Source: Plantago ovata (Eukaryota > Streptophyta > Magnoliopsida > Lamiales > Plantaginaceae). Taken from it: a stretch of 64,000 nucleotides of DNA. The position numbers and the translations under genes are program-made. The notes beneath the pieces are model-generated. The model was not told the DNA's origin and ran no database searches. It saw only the letters and a list, made by a program, of their open reading frames with translations. Position 1 is the stretch's first letter. Each line of letters starts with the position of its first letter. Shown one piece after another: positions 12,707 to 24,196 of the stretch. Location: the NCBI GenBank assembly GCA_028274465.1, contig CM051458.1:57153253-57217252 (forward strand), written 5' to 3'.

Positions 12707-12711
12707 CTTGT

Positions 12712-13352
12712 TTGCTCTTGATTGTGCAGACTACAGCCACGGAGACAAACGATGCAATCTGGCACTTTGATAGTGGTTGTGGAAAGCACATGACGGGCAA
12801 CAAGAATAACCTTATAAACTATAGACGGTGGTCTAAAGGTCCAACAATAAGGTTTGCTGGTGGAGGCTCCGGATCTACAAAAGGCTTTGGTGATGTGAAG
12901 TTGGGATGCATAACCATTTCTGGAGTTCTTTATGTCAAAAATCTTAAGTTTAACCTTTTCAGCATGAGTCAGTTTGCTGATAAAGGATACTTCATCGAAA
13001 TAAAAAGTGATGAATGTAAACTTGTAGACTTTGAGACTAAAAAGGTTATAATGATTGCAAGAAGATCAGGAGGCTTGTACACCGTTGATTGGTCTTCAGC
13101 AAACATTGAAAAATGCCTTGTCTCAGATCATGATTGCCTTGATGAAAAGCATGGTTATGGCATAAACGAACAAGTCATCTAAACTTCAAGACGCTGAATA
13201 AGCTGTCTAAGAAGGCACTTGTAGTTGGATTACCTAAGGTTACTTTTAAGAAGGATGGTGTTTGCAATGCATGTCAGCAAGGAAAGCAAACCAAATCTTC
13301 TTTCAAGAACAAGGCAGTATCGTCAACCACAAAACCTTTACAACTCTTACAC
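12712..13352 (+). pseudogene. Protease and GAG-pre-integrase region, copy 1
   Basis: The copia-type aspartic protease motif is seen as WHFDSGCGKHMTG (D-S-G) near 12765-12800, followed by FAGGGSG and FNLFSMSQFADKGY. The frame ends at 13182. In copy 2 the corresponding frame continues into the HHCC zinc-binding region (WHKRTSHLNF ... CNACQQGK), so copy 1 lost the reading frame between protease and integrase. Confidence 0.8.
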
Positions 13353-14118
13353 ATGGACTTGTTTGAATCTTCTTCAACAAGCTATGCTGGTAAGAAGTAT
13401 GGTCTAGTCGTGGTAGATGACTATTCAAGATTCACTTGGGTAGTATTCATCAAGCACAAATCTGAAACCAAGACTGAAATACCTAACTTGCTGAATAAGC
13501 TTGAAGTCATGAAAAATGACAAGGTAAGAGTCATAAGGACAGACCATGGTACTGAGTTTGTAAACCAGTACATAACTGAATATTGTACCTCCAAAGGTAT
13601 TCAACATCAGTTATCCTCAGTAAGGACACCACAGCAAAATGGTGTTGCTGAACGGAAGAATCGTACCCTGAAAGAAGCCGCAAGAACAATGCTTGCTGAC
13701 ACTGAAATAAGTGAGGCTTACTGGGTTGAAGCGATTAATACCGCCTGCTATACTCAGAATAGATGTTTGATTACTAAGGAATACAACAAAACTCCTTATG
13801 AATTGTTTGTTGGAAGACCTCCTAACATCACTCATCTAAGAGTATTTGGTTGCAAGTGTTTCGTTCTTAACAATGGTAGAGAATACCTAAGAACATTTCA
13901 ACCAAAGGCAGACGAAGCGATATTTCTTGGCTACTCCTTGCATAGTAAAGCTTATAGAGTTTACAACAAAAAGGCACAAAAGATTGAAGAATCGTGCATG
14001 TGTATTCTACGAAAAGACACAAGGTGTGCCTGCTGAAGAAGAAATATCAGAATGTATGAAAAAGCTAATCATACATGAGCAAAGAACTGAATCTGATGCT
14101 AGGAAATCAAGTCAATGA
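13353..14118 (+). pseudogene. Integrase core, copy 1
   Basis: Retroviral-type integrase catalytic core with the D-D-E triad visible. The first Asp is in VVDDYSRFTWV, the second in IRTDHGTEFVN, and the Glu in PQQNGVAERKNRT. The copia-typical segment FVGRPPNITHLRVFGCKCF follows. The open frame runs 13353-14036, then shifts. It would insert cDNA into the host chromosome. It starts within the frame, not at a native Met, because the upstream part is frameshifted. Confidence 0.88.
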
Positions 14119-14466
14119 ACTAAATGATGATTCTGACAATGACTCTCCTCCCCAAGTCATGACAGATAATTAATAGTTCACGACAAAGAATTTCCAGCAA
14201 AGATGCGGTTGCTCCGGAAGTTTGCTGAAATTACGCAATCTCCAGTGCCTGCTGATGAATACCTCAACCCAGCAATGCTGAACAAGCAGTTGCTGACGAA
14301 CAAATCTCAGCAGAGACACAAATTCCCAGTAGTACTGAACAAGTACATACTGAAGAGTCACATGCTGATGAGCAAACATATCCTGATCCAACAAACAGGA
14401 AACCTGTTAAAAATGGATTAGAGATCATCCCTCTACGGATATGATGGCGATATTAATAAACGCCAA

Positions 14467-15459
14467 GTGACTAGATCCAAAGCTACTCAAGGACTTGCTG
14501 AAGAAGCAACTGTCGTAGAAGTAGAATCTTTATTCTCTTGCTTTGTTTCAGAAATTGAACCTAAAACCATAGAAGAAGCTTTGAAGCATTCTGAATGGAT
14601 AAAGGCAATGCAAGAAGAATTGATCAATTTGAAAGAAACAAAGTCTGGAAACTTGTGCCACTTGCTGAAAATAAGAAAGCTATTGGTACAAAGTGGGTGT
14701 TCAGAAACAAGCTGAGCGAGTCTGGTGAAGTAACAAGAAACAAAGCACGTTTAGTTGCTCAAGGTTACTGTCAGACTGAAGGATTGGACTATGATGAGTC
14801 TTACGCTCAGTTGCAAGATTGGATGCAATTAGGCTTTTCTTGGCCTTTGCTGCTCACAATGACTTCATTGTTTACCAAATGGATGTTAAAGTGCATTCTT
14901 AAATGGTGAACTTGCTGAAGAAGTCTACCTAGAACACCCCCTGGCTTTGAACTTCCCTCAGAAACCAAGATGGTATATAAGCTTCAAAAGAAGCTGTATA
15001 TGGTCTAAAGCAAGCACCAAGAGCATGGTATGATACCTTAGCTAAGTTCTTGCTGGAAATGGTTTCAAGAAAGGTGAAGTTGACAAAACTCTTTTTACCA
15101 TGAACCATGATGGTAAATTAATCTTAGTTCAAATTTATGTGGATGACATAATTTTTGGATCTAAGGACAAGCAACTTTGTGATGATTTTGCCAAACTCAT
15201 GACTAATAAGTTTGAAATGAGTATGATGGGAAAATTGAATTATTTCCTAGGGTTGCAAGTCAAGCAACTCAAAGATGGAATATTCATAAATCAAGCAAAG
15301 TATGCGAAAGAAATGCTCATAAAGTTAGGATCAAAGAGGATGAGAAAACCTGAAAAGATCCCTATGAGTGTGTTGGTACCAAATTGGGCTATACTAAAGA
15401 GGACAAAAGTGTTGAAGAACACAAGTATAGGAAGCTCATTGGTTCCTTGTTGTATTTAA
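14467..15459 (+). pseudogene. Reverse transcriptase, copy 1 (several frames)
   Basis: RT fragments in successive frames: SEWIKAMQEELINLKE, then KARLVAQGYCQTEGLDYDESYA (14595-14909). The region with the [13 protein letters not shown] motif near 15000-15030 is out of frame. Then comes LVQIYVDDIIFGS, the catalytic YVDD box, near 15126-15165, and NYFLGLQVKQLKDG. At least three frameshifts separate these pieces, so no active enzyme can be made. Confidence 0.85.
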
Positions 15460-16087
15460 CAGCAAGTAGACCTGACATTCAGTATGCTGTTTGTGTGTGT
15501 GCAAGATTCCAATCTGATCCAAGAGAATCACACTACAAAAAGGCAATTAAAATACTGAAATATGTTAAAGGTACAGTCAATGTTGGATTATGGTATCCAA
15601 AAGATTCTGGACTTGAATTGGTTGGCTATTCTGATGCTGATCATGGTGGATCAACTCTTGATAGAAAAAACCTCTGGAACTTGTCAGTTTTTGGGTACTA
15701 GATTAATATCATGGTTCAGCAAGAAGCAAAACGTGTGTCGCCAATTCATCTACTGAATCTGAATACATTGCAGCTGGTTGTTGCCACGCTCAAATCCTAT
15801 GGATTCAGCAACAATAAGAGATTATGGTATTTCTGCAAAGAAAACACCAATCTTTTGTGATAATACAAGTGCTATTGCAATTACGCAAAATCCTAAGTTT
15901 CACTCTAGGACCAAGCACATTGATATTAGACATCATTTCATTAGAGATCATGTGGAAAAAGGTGATATTGAGGTTGTGAAAGTAGGGTACTGAAGATCAG
16001 CTTGCTGACATCTTTACCAAGCCCCTACCGATAATAGGTTCGCAATGCTTAAGGTATAACCTTGGATTGATTGAACTACCTCAATAA
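15384..16087 (+). pseudogene. RNase H and pol C-terminus, copy 1
   Basis: Collinear with the intact frame at 48323-48928. GSLLYLTASRPDIQYAVCVCARFQ is followed by VGYSDADHGG (first catalytic Asp), then a frame break near 15670. [32 protein letters not shown] follows at 15859-15958, and the ADIFTKPLP-type tail ends at TAA 16085-16087. Confidence 0.85.
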
Positions 16088-16402
16088 AGGATACACTTGG
16101 CAGAATGCTGAAACAGGTATTCAGCAAGCCAAAGTATTTCTGTCCAAAAGACCAAGTCACTATTTCTTCTAAGAAATGATAAGTCCAACATGATTGCTGA
16201 AACAGGCATTCAACAAGTAATTCCTTCAAAACAGGTATTTGTTAGGAAACTTGATCATTTGCTGAACAGGACGCTAAGTAAAAGAAACTTAAGGTTGCGG
16301 AGACGGGTACTCAGACAATCAAAATACTGAAACAGGTATTCAGTATCAAAGGAATTTTCTGAGACGGAATTCAGAAAATGAGCAAAGCTCAATCTCTCAG
16401 AT
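16088..16402 (+). repeat. 3' tail with repeated GCTGAAACAGGYATTCA motif
   Basis: Between the pol stop and the gap, a motif close to GCTGAAACAGGCATTCARCAAG recurs near 16109, 16196 and 16332, with degenerate forms between. The same motif recurs on the minus strand in copy 3 (47900-48270). No coding capacity is apparent. Confidence 0.6.
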
Positions 16403-16502
16403 NNNNNNNNNNNNNNNNNNNNNNNNNNNNNNNNNNNNNNNNNNNNNNNNNNNNNNNNNNNNNNNNNNNNNNNNNNNNNNNNNNNNNNNNNNNNNNNNNN
16501 NN
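16403..16502. other. Assembly gap (100 N)
   Basis: Exactly 100 N. It separates the plus-strand copy 1 tail from the minus-strand copy 2 integrase. The true distance and joining order are unknown. Confidence 0.95.
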
Positions 16503-16845
16503 CCTTACCAGCATAGCTTGTTGAAGAAGATTCAAACAAGTCCATGTGCAAGAGTTGTAAAGGTTTGTAGTTGACGGTACTGCCTTGTTCTTAAGAAGAT
16601 TTGGTTTGCTTTCCTTGCTGACATGCATTGCAAACACCATCCTTCTTAAAAGTAACCTTAGGTAATCCAACTACAAGTGCCTTTTTAGACAGCTTATTCA
16701 GCGTCTTGAAGTTTAGATGACTTGTTCGTTTATGCCATAACCATGCTTTTTCAGCAAGGCAATCGTGATCTGAGACAAGGCATTTTTCAACGATTGCTGA
16801 AGACCAATCTACGGTGTACAAGCCTCCTGATCTTCTTGCAATCAT
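16503..16845 (-). pseudogene. Pre-integrase zinc region and start of integrase, copy 2
   Basis: On the minus strand, the frame 16845-16591 holds the HHCC-type zinc-binding region: WHKRTSHLNF with paired His, then CNACQQGKQTK with paired Cys. A second frame from 16551 begins integrase (MDLFESSSTSYAGK) and runs into the gap. The D-D-E triad is not covered. Confidence 0.8.
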
Positions 16846-16914
16846 AATAACCTTTTTGTCTCGAAATCTATAAGTTTACATTCATCACTTTTGATTTTGA
16901 TGAAGTATCCTTTG

Positions 16915-17181
16915 TCAGCAAACTGACTCATGCTGAAAAGTTAAACTTAAGATTTTTGACATAAAGAACTCCGTAATGGTAATGCATCCTAACTTCACGT
17001 CACCATAGCCTTTTGTAGAACCAGAGCCTCCACCAGCAAACCTTATTGTTGGACCTTTAGACCACCGTCTATAGTTTATAAGGTTATTCTTGTTGCCCGT
17101 CATGTGCTTTCCACAACCACTGTCAAAGTGCCAGATTGCATCGTTTGTCTCCGTGGCTGAAGTCTGCACAATCAAGAGCAA
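16915..17181 (-). pseudogene. Copia protease, copy 2
   Basis: Same frame as copy 1 protease: AIWHFDSGCGKHMTG with the catalytic D-S-G, then FAGGGSGSTKGYGDVKLG. The frame is lost after about 16960, where copy 1 continues. Confidence 0.8.
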
Positions 17182-17186
17182 ACAAG

Positions 17187-19605
17187 TTAATTATCCAATA
17201 TTGGATGTCCATTAACATGTTCAAGAATGCGTCCAGTGGAAACCCAAGTCTTAAGTTTTTCAACTTTGACTTGTTTTCTACTTGCTGAGGAACTAGGAGG
17301 TTTTGAGCTGAAAGACTTTTGATTCGTGCTGATCAAGTCCACTTTCTGATGTGGTGTCTTGCTCGGTTGACCTTTTTGCTGAACATACTTTTCAGTAAGT
17401 TCTTTTCTAGCAAGGTTCCTTCTAGCCCTAGCATTTTGAGTCTTTTCAGAACTCTTAGGCTTGATTTTGTTCATCTCTTTGAAGTATCTTTGCTGACTTT
17501 GCTTATACTCGTGAAAAAGTTGACTTTGCTTGGTTTTGAAACCGAGTCCACTTTTCGGAGAATGCTGAGCTTTTGTGTCAGCAACCTTACTTGATTCAGG
17601 TTTGTCAGCAAGGTCTTCTGATTACTTTTAGTAATCTTGCCTTTTGACTTAACAAATTGCTTTTCAGCAACTTGTTTGGCGAATGCTTTACAACATCCTT
17701 TTTCTTTACAGTTTGCTTTTCAGCAACCTGTTTTCCTTTTAAAGTCTTGTTACTTTGAGTAGCAACAGCGGGCTTTATGGTCGTAGGTACTTGATTGCAT
17801 TTTTCAGCAACCTTAGATTGACCAAACTGATAGAGTTCTGGTTGACCACTATCAGTAGCACGTACAAAGGAGATCGGTGATTTGTCTTTACTCAAGATTA
17901 TTACGTCATCACCTTCATACGTTGCACCTAAACCTTCTTTTTGAGATCGATCTCTCAAATAAGAGTTTAGTTCAGTCAGCGTATTACTTGCATCAGCAAA
18001 AGATTTGAAATTGATTTTCATCTTTTTCATCTCTTGGATTTCAGCAAGTAACTTTAGAATTGAGGACTGATACTCTTCCAATTCTATTGCCATTTGAGAA
18101 TTCTTCTCTGTAGCTTCAGCAATCAACTTCTTAAGACGCCTTATTTCAGCATCCTTTTCTTCTGTCTCTTCTTTCAGCAAGACATACTTTCAGTAGTCTG
18201 CTTGGTCAGAGTTTCAGCATTCTGTAGTTTCTCTTGTTGTTTGCACAGAGTTTTCTCAAATCTTTCTATTTCTCGTTGAATCTTGTCAAGGTCAATCTCG
18301 TCTTCACTTTCTGAGTCAGAGTCAGAGTCAGAGGTAGGATTGTTTACCTGACTGGCCATGAGGCAGAACTCGTAGTTTGACACATCTGGATAAGCTTCCA
18401 TGGCTATTCCACAAACTTCCTTGCCAATCTCTACGTCAAGAGTGGTTCTTCATCGTCAGTGTCTGAGCTTTCATCCTCACTGTCTTCGGAGCTAGTATCA
18501 ATGCATAATGCATCAATTTTGCTTGAAGCTTCTTCTTTTCTTCAGCAATAAAAGCTCTTTTGAACTTCTTCTTCTTTTCAGCAGATTTGCCTTTCAGCAA
18601 AGGACAATTTGCTTTGAAGTGTCCAGGCGTTTTGCAGTAAAAGCAGAGATCATTTCCAACTGCTGGTTCTTCTGATGAGGTTGCTTGCTGAGCTTGCTTG
18701 TTCAGCGAGCCAGTCTCATTTTTGTACTTATGGTAGTTGTTACCAAGATGCTTTTTCAGCTTCTCTTTTGCTTTTCGCCTTTCGAGTTCCTTACTGATGA
18801 ATTTCTTCATGTTTTTAACAACCAAAGCATTTTCATCAGCAGGCTCTTTATCATTCTTCTTTTCAGAAGATGACGGCTTTGCAGCAAGGGCAATGTTTTG
18901 CGATTTTTCAGCAAACACATTTCTCTTTGCTTTGTCTCGTAGTTGACACTAGCGTGGTGAGAGAACAACTCTGTTGTGTAATGTCTGGCGTTCCTTGATT
19001 GTAGTAGAAGTTCTGAGTGTGGATCCATTCTTGGTTCAGACTTCTGATGATGGTTTTCACCTTCTCAGAATCTGAGTAAAGATTTCCAACACCCAAGGCT
19101 GCCATCTCACTAACTAGAGTTGTGAATCTGAAGTCCAAATCTTCCAGTGACTCATTTGTACCTTGTTTAAAGTTCTGGAACTTTAACTTCAGCACTTCGA
19201 GTTTGTTTTCCTTGGTTTTGTCAGATCCAGCACAAAGATCTTGAACCATTTTCCAAGCTTCCTTAGCAGTTTTAGCACCCCACAGTTTGCACTGTATAGT
19301 ATCCGGAGTTGATCGAATGATGATGTTTCTTGCTTGGCCATCAAGACGGAATCTCTTGGCTTCGTCGGAAGTCCATTCCTCTCTTGGTTTTGGAACGACA
19401 GTATCAACTGGTTCGCCTAAGATAGTTTCCTTTCCAGCTTCTGTGGTTTTGTGAGGAAAACTTCTTTCAACCTTAGTGATCTTGATAGGTCCATCATTTA
19501 TGACAGTAACCATCTCATCACTAATGGCCTCAAGATGTAGCATCATGTTGTTTCGCCATTTTCGTAGTTTTCCAGCTTCAGCAAAGGAGCGTCTCCTAAA
19601 GACAT
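17187..19605 (-). pseudogene. Gag of Sirevirus-like copy 2 (frameshifted)
   Basis: The ATG at 19605-19603 matches copy 1 (MSLGDAPLLKLEN), but the frame shifts after about 14 codons. The core frame then runs 19546-18908, the next frame 18918-18436 carries the zinc knuckle CFYCKTPGHFKANC, and coiled-coil frames follow at 18401-18174 and 18180-17605. The tail frame 17474-17187 ends in HVNGHPILDN and a stop. It is collinear with copy 1 but has different breaks. Confidence 0.85.
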
Positions 19606-19717
19606 CCTGTCAGCAAAAGACTACCAAACTGATCAAGTGAGAGTGATTTACGGAAAGCACCTAAGGGGATCTAGGTTCAGTGTTGAAGGTTAAAGAACCT
19701 CCAGCTCTGATACCACT

Positions 19718-21293
19718 TGTTTGTCCCTTTAAACAACAAGAAAAGACTAGAGGGGGGGGGGGTGAATAGTCTTTTCAAACTTTCGTCGTTTAAAAACTTC
19801 TCAGCAAGTACTTATTACTTTTCAGTAATGAGTTTGCTGATACTTAACTTTCTCAGCAGACGCAAGTTACTTCTCAGTAACTAGTTTTGTTGATACTTAA
19901 AATCAGAGAACGAAAGTCTTTGATACAATAAGTGCTTTGTCAGTAAGTGATAGTTTCAGCAAGTGAAGTGAGTGACTGTGTACAGATAGATATGCTTTGC
20001 TGAAAACTAAATGCAGTAAGTAAATCACACAAACACTTTTATAGTGGTATCTCAGAGTGGCGTAATCTCTCAACTAATTCACTTTGTCCTTTCTAGGACT
20101 GAATCCACTAAGACAAGTTTGAGGTTCCTTACAACACCTATCTAGAGCGATTCAAATAGAAACCAAAGCACACTTGCTTGTTTCCAACCTAACTAGAGAA
20201 CGAAACCTTGTTCTCCACCAAACTTGGGACTTTTAATCAGCAACACTATGCTCGATTAAGTTCCCCCTGAATATCACGCCTGAAAAGGTGTATTTTCAGT
20301 TAGAGAGGTTTGGGATGAGATAACTTAATTATCACTTATTCAGTTACAACAAGTAATCTAAGAAACAAAACTATGAATACTTTGCAGTAAACAAGTTTGA
20401 TTGTTTGTGGTGTCAAGACTTGTTCTTGTTCGAAAGAAAGAAAGAACACTTAACTAATTTCTTAGCCGTGTAAGTTCTACTTCTTCACAAGTAGCTTTTT
20501 CAAGCTTTAAGTCTTGGAACGGATCAATGGCAGTAAAGAGTATTTGAAGGGTATGTGAGTTTAAGCACAAGTGAGAGTTTGATCACGTTGTTGACACACT
20601 TCAACTCTTTGCCGGATGATCTCTATTTATAGTGAAAATAAGGAGCCGTTTGAATTTCAAATTCTAAGGCTTTTGTTCCTTAAGATGTCACTATCTTGCT
20701 TTTTTACTTTCAGCAGCGTCCTTTGTTTGTCTTCTAGTCTTCATGTCCTTCGCGTGCATGCTTTGCATTTAATGCTCATTTGAATGAAATTCAAACAGTA
20801 ACGTTGGAGCGCAAATACAAGTACTTTCAGCAAGAGGTCACAAATGTTCATCAGCAAGTGGTCAGTCTCAGTTTCAGCAAGCACAACCTACTTTGTCGTT
20901 TAGATTTTCACTTATGCAATGCTGTTGCTGAAGTTTCCACTTTCTGAGCAACATGTGCCTTTGTAGATACCAGTCTTCAGAAATCTTCTAGTCTTCAGAT
21001 CTTCGAATTCTTCAAGTTTCTGAACGGTTCTAAATGCTTCAATAGTTTGTTTGTGTAAACAAAGTACATCATCAGCAAATGCTTCAATAGGTTGTATTTC
21101 TTTTCAGAAAACAAGATACATCATAAGCGGAAAAACTAACCTATCTAGCACCTACTCTAAGTCTTCAGCAAACGTTCCTCTATTACAATGTCCTTAAAAT
21201 TCTAAATTCCTATGGACCTGAAGAGTACTAGTTTCTGGACTTTCCTTAATTTAGCATGGTTAATTGCTCATCAAAATTACAAGTTTCCTAACA
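19718..21293 (-). repeat. 5' LTR of Sirevirus-like copy 2
   Basis: 1576 bp. On the minus strand it runs from TGTTAGGAAACTTG (21293) to AGGGACAAACA (19718), followed by AGTGGTATCAGAGC (PBS). A run of 11 G lies near its 3' end. It joins gypsy-like copy D at 21294. Confidence 0.9.
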
Positions 21294-24196
21294 CTGAGGA
21301 CTTACTGATGTTTACCAAGTTAAGACTTTTCCTCAAAGAGGTCGAACCAATACTGGCTCTCATCAAACGAAGGAGGGTTCCCTAAAAGTTCACACTCCCC
21401 TATTCTACCCATATCTCAAGCAAAGTCATAAACTATCACCACTTCCTGAATGGCAAGACGATGGTGGTCTAGAACAGCTGACACTCAATCAAACGAAAGA
21501 CACACTTTACAACTCGATTACGAACATTACAAGAATTGAAAAACGAGACAAACACTTTGCTAAACTGCTTTTTGTCTTTCTTTGGACCCTTCTTTGCTTT
21601 TTTGGGGTCTTTTCTTTTTTTTCTTTTCCAGATTTTTTCTTTTTTCTGGAATTTTTTCTTTTTTTTTTCGATTTTTTCCTTTCTTTTTTTCCTTTTTTTT
21701 TTTTTTTTTTTGTATATATAGCCAGCAGTAGCACAACGAAAAAGAAATTACAATAACTCACAAACGACCTCCCCAAACCTATTCGAAAGAATAGGTTGGA
21801 GCACAAACTTTACGAAAATGGAAAACTAACTCACAACACTCAAAATCGAAAACAAGTCATATTTGACAGCATAACCCCCTCCCCAAACCTATTCGTTAGA
21901 ATAGGTTTTAGGTTTCAAACAAAGGATCACACAATCTCACACTACCTCCTTCCTAGCCATTTAGCAATCTCAAAGCAAGATGAAGACTTGTTGCCTCTTA
22001 GGTACATAATTACACGGGAGAACAACCACAAGACTTTAACATGCATCATCTTATTATAAAGGCCTTCGTGAACCGCAGTAGAGAAAATACCACTAAGTGA
22101 TATCGAGACTACCAAGCTTAACTAAGTGCATATATAAATGTGACAAGCCAAGCGAGAAAAACCTCAAACAAATTCATAGAGATGAAACGCATGGTCAAAG
22201 GTCATAACTAGTTAATCTACCCAATAAAAAAGTTCAAAAAAATTGGCAAAAAACTCCACACATAAACATGCAAAACAATACTAGGATGAATGTAGTGTAT
22301 GCAACTAAATACTAAGAAAGCGGTTAACGTGCAAATGCAAACAAAGTACAAGATACAATAATCACAAGACACCATACTCAACATCATAAAGCCAAACAAT
22401 ACTAACATCATGGTTCACATCCCATCCCCCCTCATGAAACTCAAGCTAGTCCCTAGAAAAAGAGAATGAGAAAATAAAAAGTGATACTAGATGTTACCGA
22501 ATGGTTTGGCCTCGGTCGACTGAGTATACAAGAATGGACTTGGGAAAAGACTAATTATTAGGATCGTAATCCCCATAATAGTCCCTCCACATGTCAGACA
22601 TAAGATCATTAGATTGCTGTAGGGCCTCCTGTTGGTGACGGATGAGCTGTTGCTGCTCCCACATTATCTCTCTCTCATTCCGGCGATGCTCCTCAGCTAT
22701 CTCCCAATCGCGGTTGCATTGGACAATGTATCCATCAAGATTATGTTGCAACCCTTGGACAGAAGTGGTCAAGGCTGCAACACTAGCATCAACTCTACCG
22801 AAATGGTCATCGAGGTAGGCCCAAAAATCAGAGAAGTCAATACCTCAAGACCCATGTGGTGCTCGAGGCGGTGCATGTGGCGGTCTACTAACAGAAGGAA
22901 TATCAGGAATAGGAACTCGGCCAGCTCCATCTTCAGTATCCAAAGCATCCTCATCTTCCTCCTCCTCCTCATCATCATCAGAATTACTCTGTCGAAGGGA
23001 AGCCTCAACATCAGTAGCAGCAGCTGTGGGGTTCTTCATACGATACCTATTCAATTGCACATCAATAGTTGATGGGGAAAGAGCCGCGACCTCAGAATCC
23101 CCCTCAACAATGTCCTCAACCCCATGATATTTGCAATAAGCCGTGATGAAACTTGGAAAAATGAAGGGCTTCTTCTTCTCCTCCCAACGACGCTCGTATT
23201 CTTCATACATGATCTTTCCGATGTCTATACGATGCTTGCCCAACAAGCAGTAGAGGAGCTCAGCATAGTTTGGTTGAATCCATGTGTCATTCTTCCTAGG
23301 AATCAGATTGAAAATACAAAACTTCATCACCACCTTAGCCTCAAGACTAAGGTCACTCTGATGGATCCGTCCTGGGTCCTGGTTGTGCCCCGGTTTCTGG
23401 AAACACATATTGCTTGTTGCAAATCTCATCTGTGATATCACTTCCAATCCCCCTAGTAGCCCTCGAATACACATAAGAATGGTCACTTTCGGTGAACTCC
23501 CGTTCCCCCATATGAATAAAATTAGAAATTGAGGCAGGAGTCCATGGCACGATTACGCCTCTAACAAGAACACCCTCCTTCTGTTCAAGATCCGTATAGC
23601 CAACATAAAACTCATGGAGAAGGCTCTTATCATACCCCTTGAAACGGTTGGAAGTAAACCAACCCCAATTCCTCTTCTTTGCCAAACGAGAGAGCACCTT
23701 GTAACCCGGTCGGTTAGCATGGCCTTCTGGAAGCTCTTCTTGGAGCCTTAAACGGACGCCGATAGCAGAAAGCGACAACTCAAACAACTCATGGGAAGGT
23801 TGGGAGCTTGAAGCTGCCCCCTTGCCCTTCTTGCTCTTAGACGAGCCAGCTTTCTTCTTGTCACGTGGTGGCATGGTACCTACAGGCAGCAATTAGTATC
23901 TTGTACAACATAAAATAGATTCATGCATATGCAAATGCAAGAGTGAAACAAACGAGTGATAACATCAACAATCGTACTCCTCAAAAGCTCCATGTCTAAT
24001 CTAGCCACTTCTAGAACTAAAATGCAACACACCAACATATCTTAGACATGTAACATATCACATTAAGCTCATGCTAGACAACAAATAACCTTAAATCATA
24101 AGGCTCAAATCATACCATAGTAGCAAAAAATCTAGTATAAAAAATCCTCAAACTCATCAATCATGCGTTCTACCATCATGTCCATCATTATCATAT
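21294..24196 (-). mobile_element. Gypsy-like copy D (3' internal fragment)
   Basis: Minus-strand fragment covering the 3' half of the ORF2 intron (23880-24196), ORF2 (22551-23874) and the non-coding 3' region with its purine tract (appears as pyrimidines at about 21580-21715). It is truncated at 21294 by the Sirevirus LTR before its own PPT and LTR. It is interrupted upstream at 24196 by the LTR of copy B. Confidence 0.75.
22551..23874 (-). pseudogene. Plant-transposon-domain ORF2, copy D
   Basis: The ATG at 23874-23872 begins MPPRDKKKAGSSKSKKGKG and sits 5 nt after a splice-acceptor-like CTGTAG. The conserved core reads RFKGYDKSLLHEFYVGY, VLVRGVIVPWTPASI and FNLIPRKNDTWIQPNYAELLY. An acidic block follows, then a proline-rich stretch and a coiled-coil C-terminus ending DYYGDYDPNN. 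Breaks: a frameshift near 23380 and an in-frame TGA near 22845. It is the best-preserved ORF2 in the window, and its basic K/S-rich N-terminus resembles a nuclear targeting region (inference). Confidence 0.75.

Larger units (their letters stand above)
10178..16402 (+). mobile_element. Ty1/copia Sirevirus-like copy 1, internal region
   Basis: Internal region of a plus-strand element: PBS, gag, protease, integrase, RT, RNase H and the start of the 3' tail. It is cut by the 100-N gap. The domain order PR-IN-RT-RH is that of Ty1/copia. A very long gag with coiled coils, LTRs near 1.6 kb, an iMet PBS and env-position ORFs in related copies point to the Sirevirus (SIRE/Maximus) lineage. Every domain is interrupted by frameshifts. 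Confidence 0.85.
16503..21293 (-). mobile_element. Ty1/copia Sirevirus-like copy 2 (5' half)
   Basis: Minus-strand copy with 5' LTR (19718-21293), PBS, gag, protease, pre-integrase region and the first part of integrase, then the gap. It may be the host element into which copy 1 inserted, since 6640-8506 supplies a minus 3' end on the other side. That requires the gap join to be correct. Confidence 0.8.
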
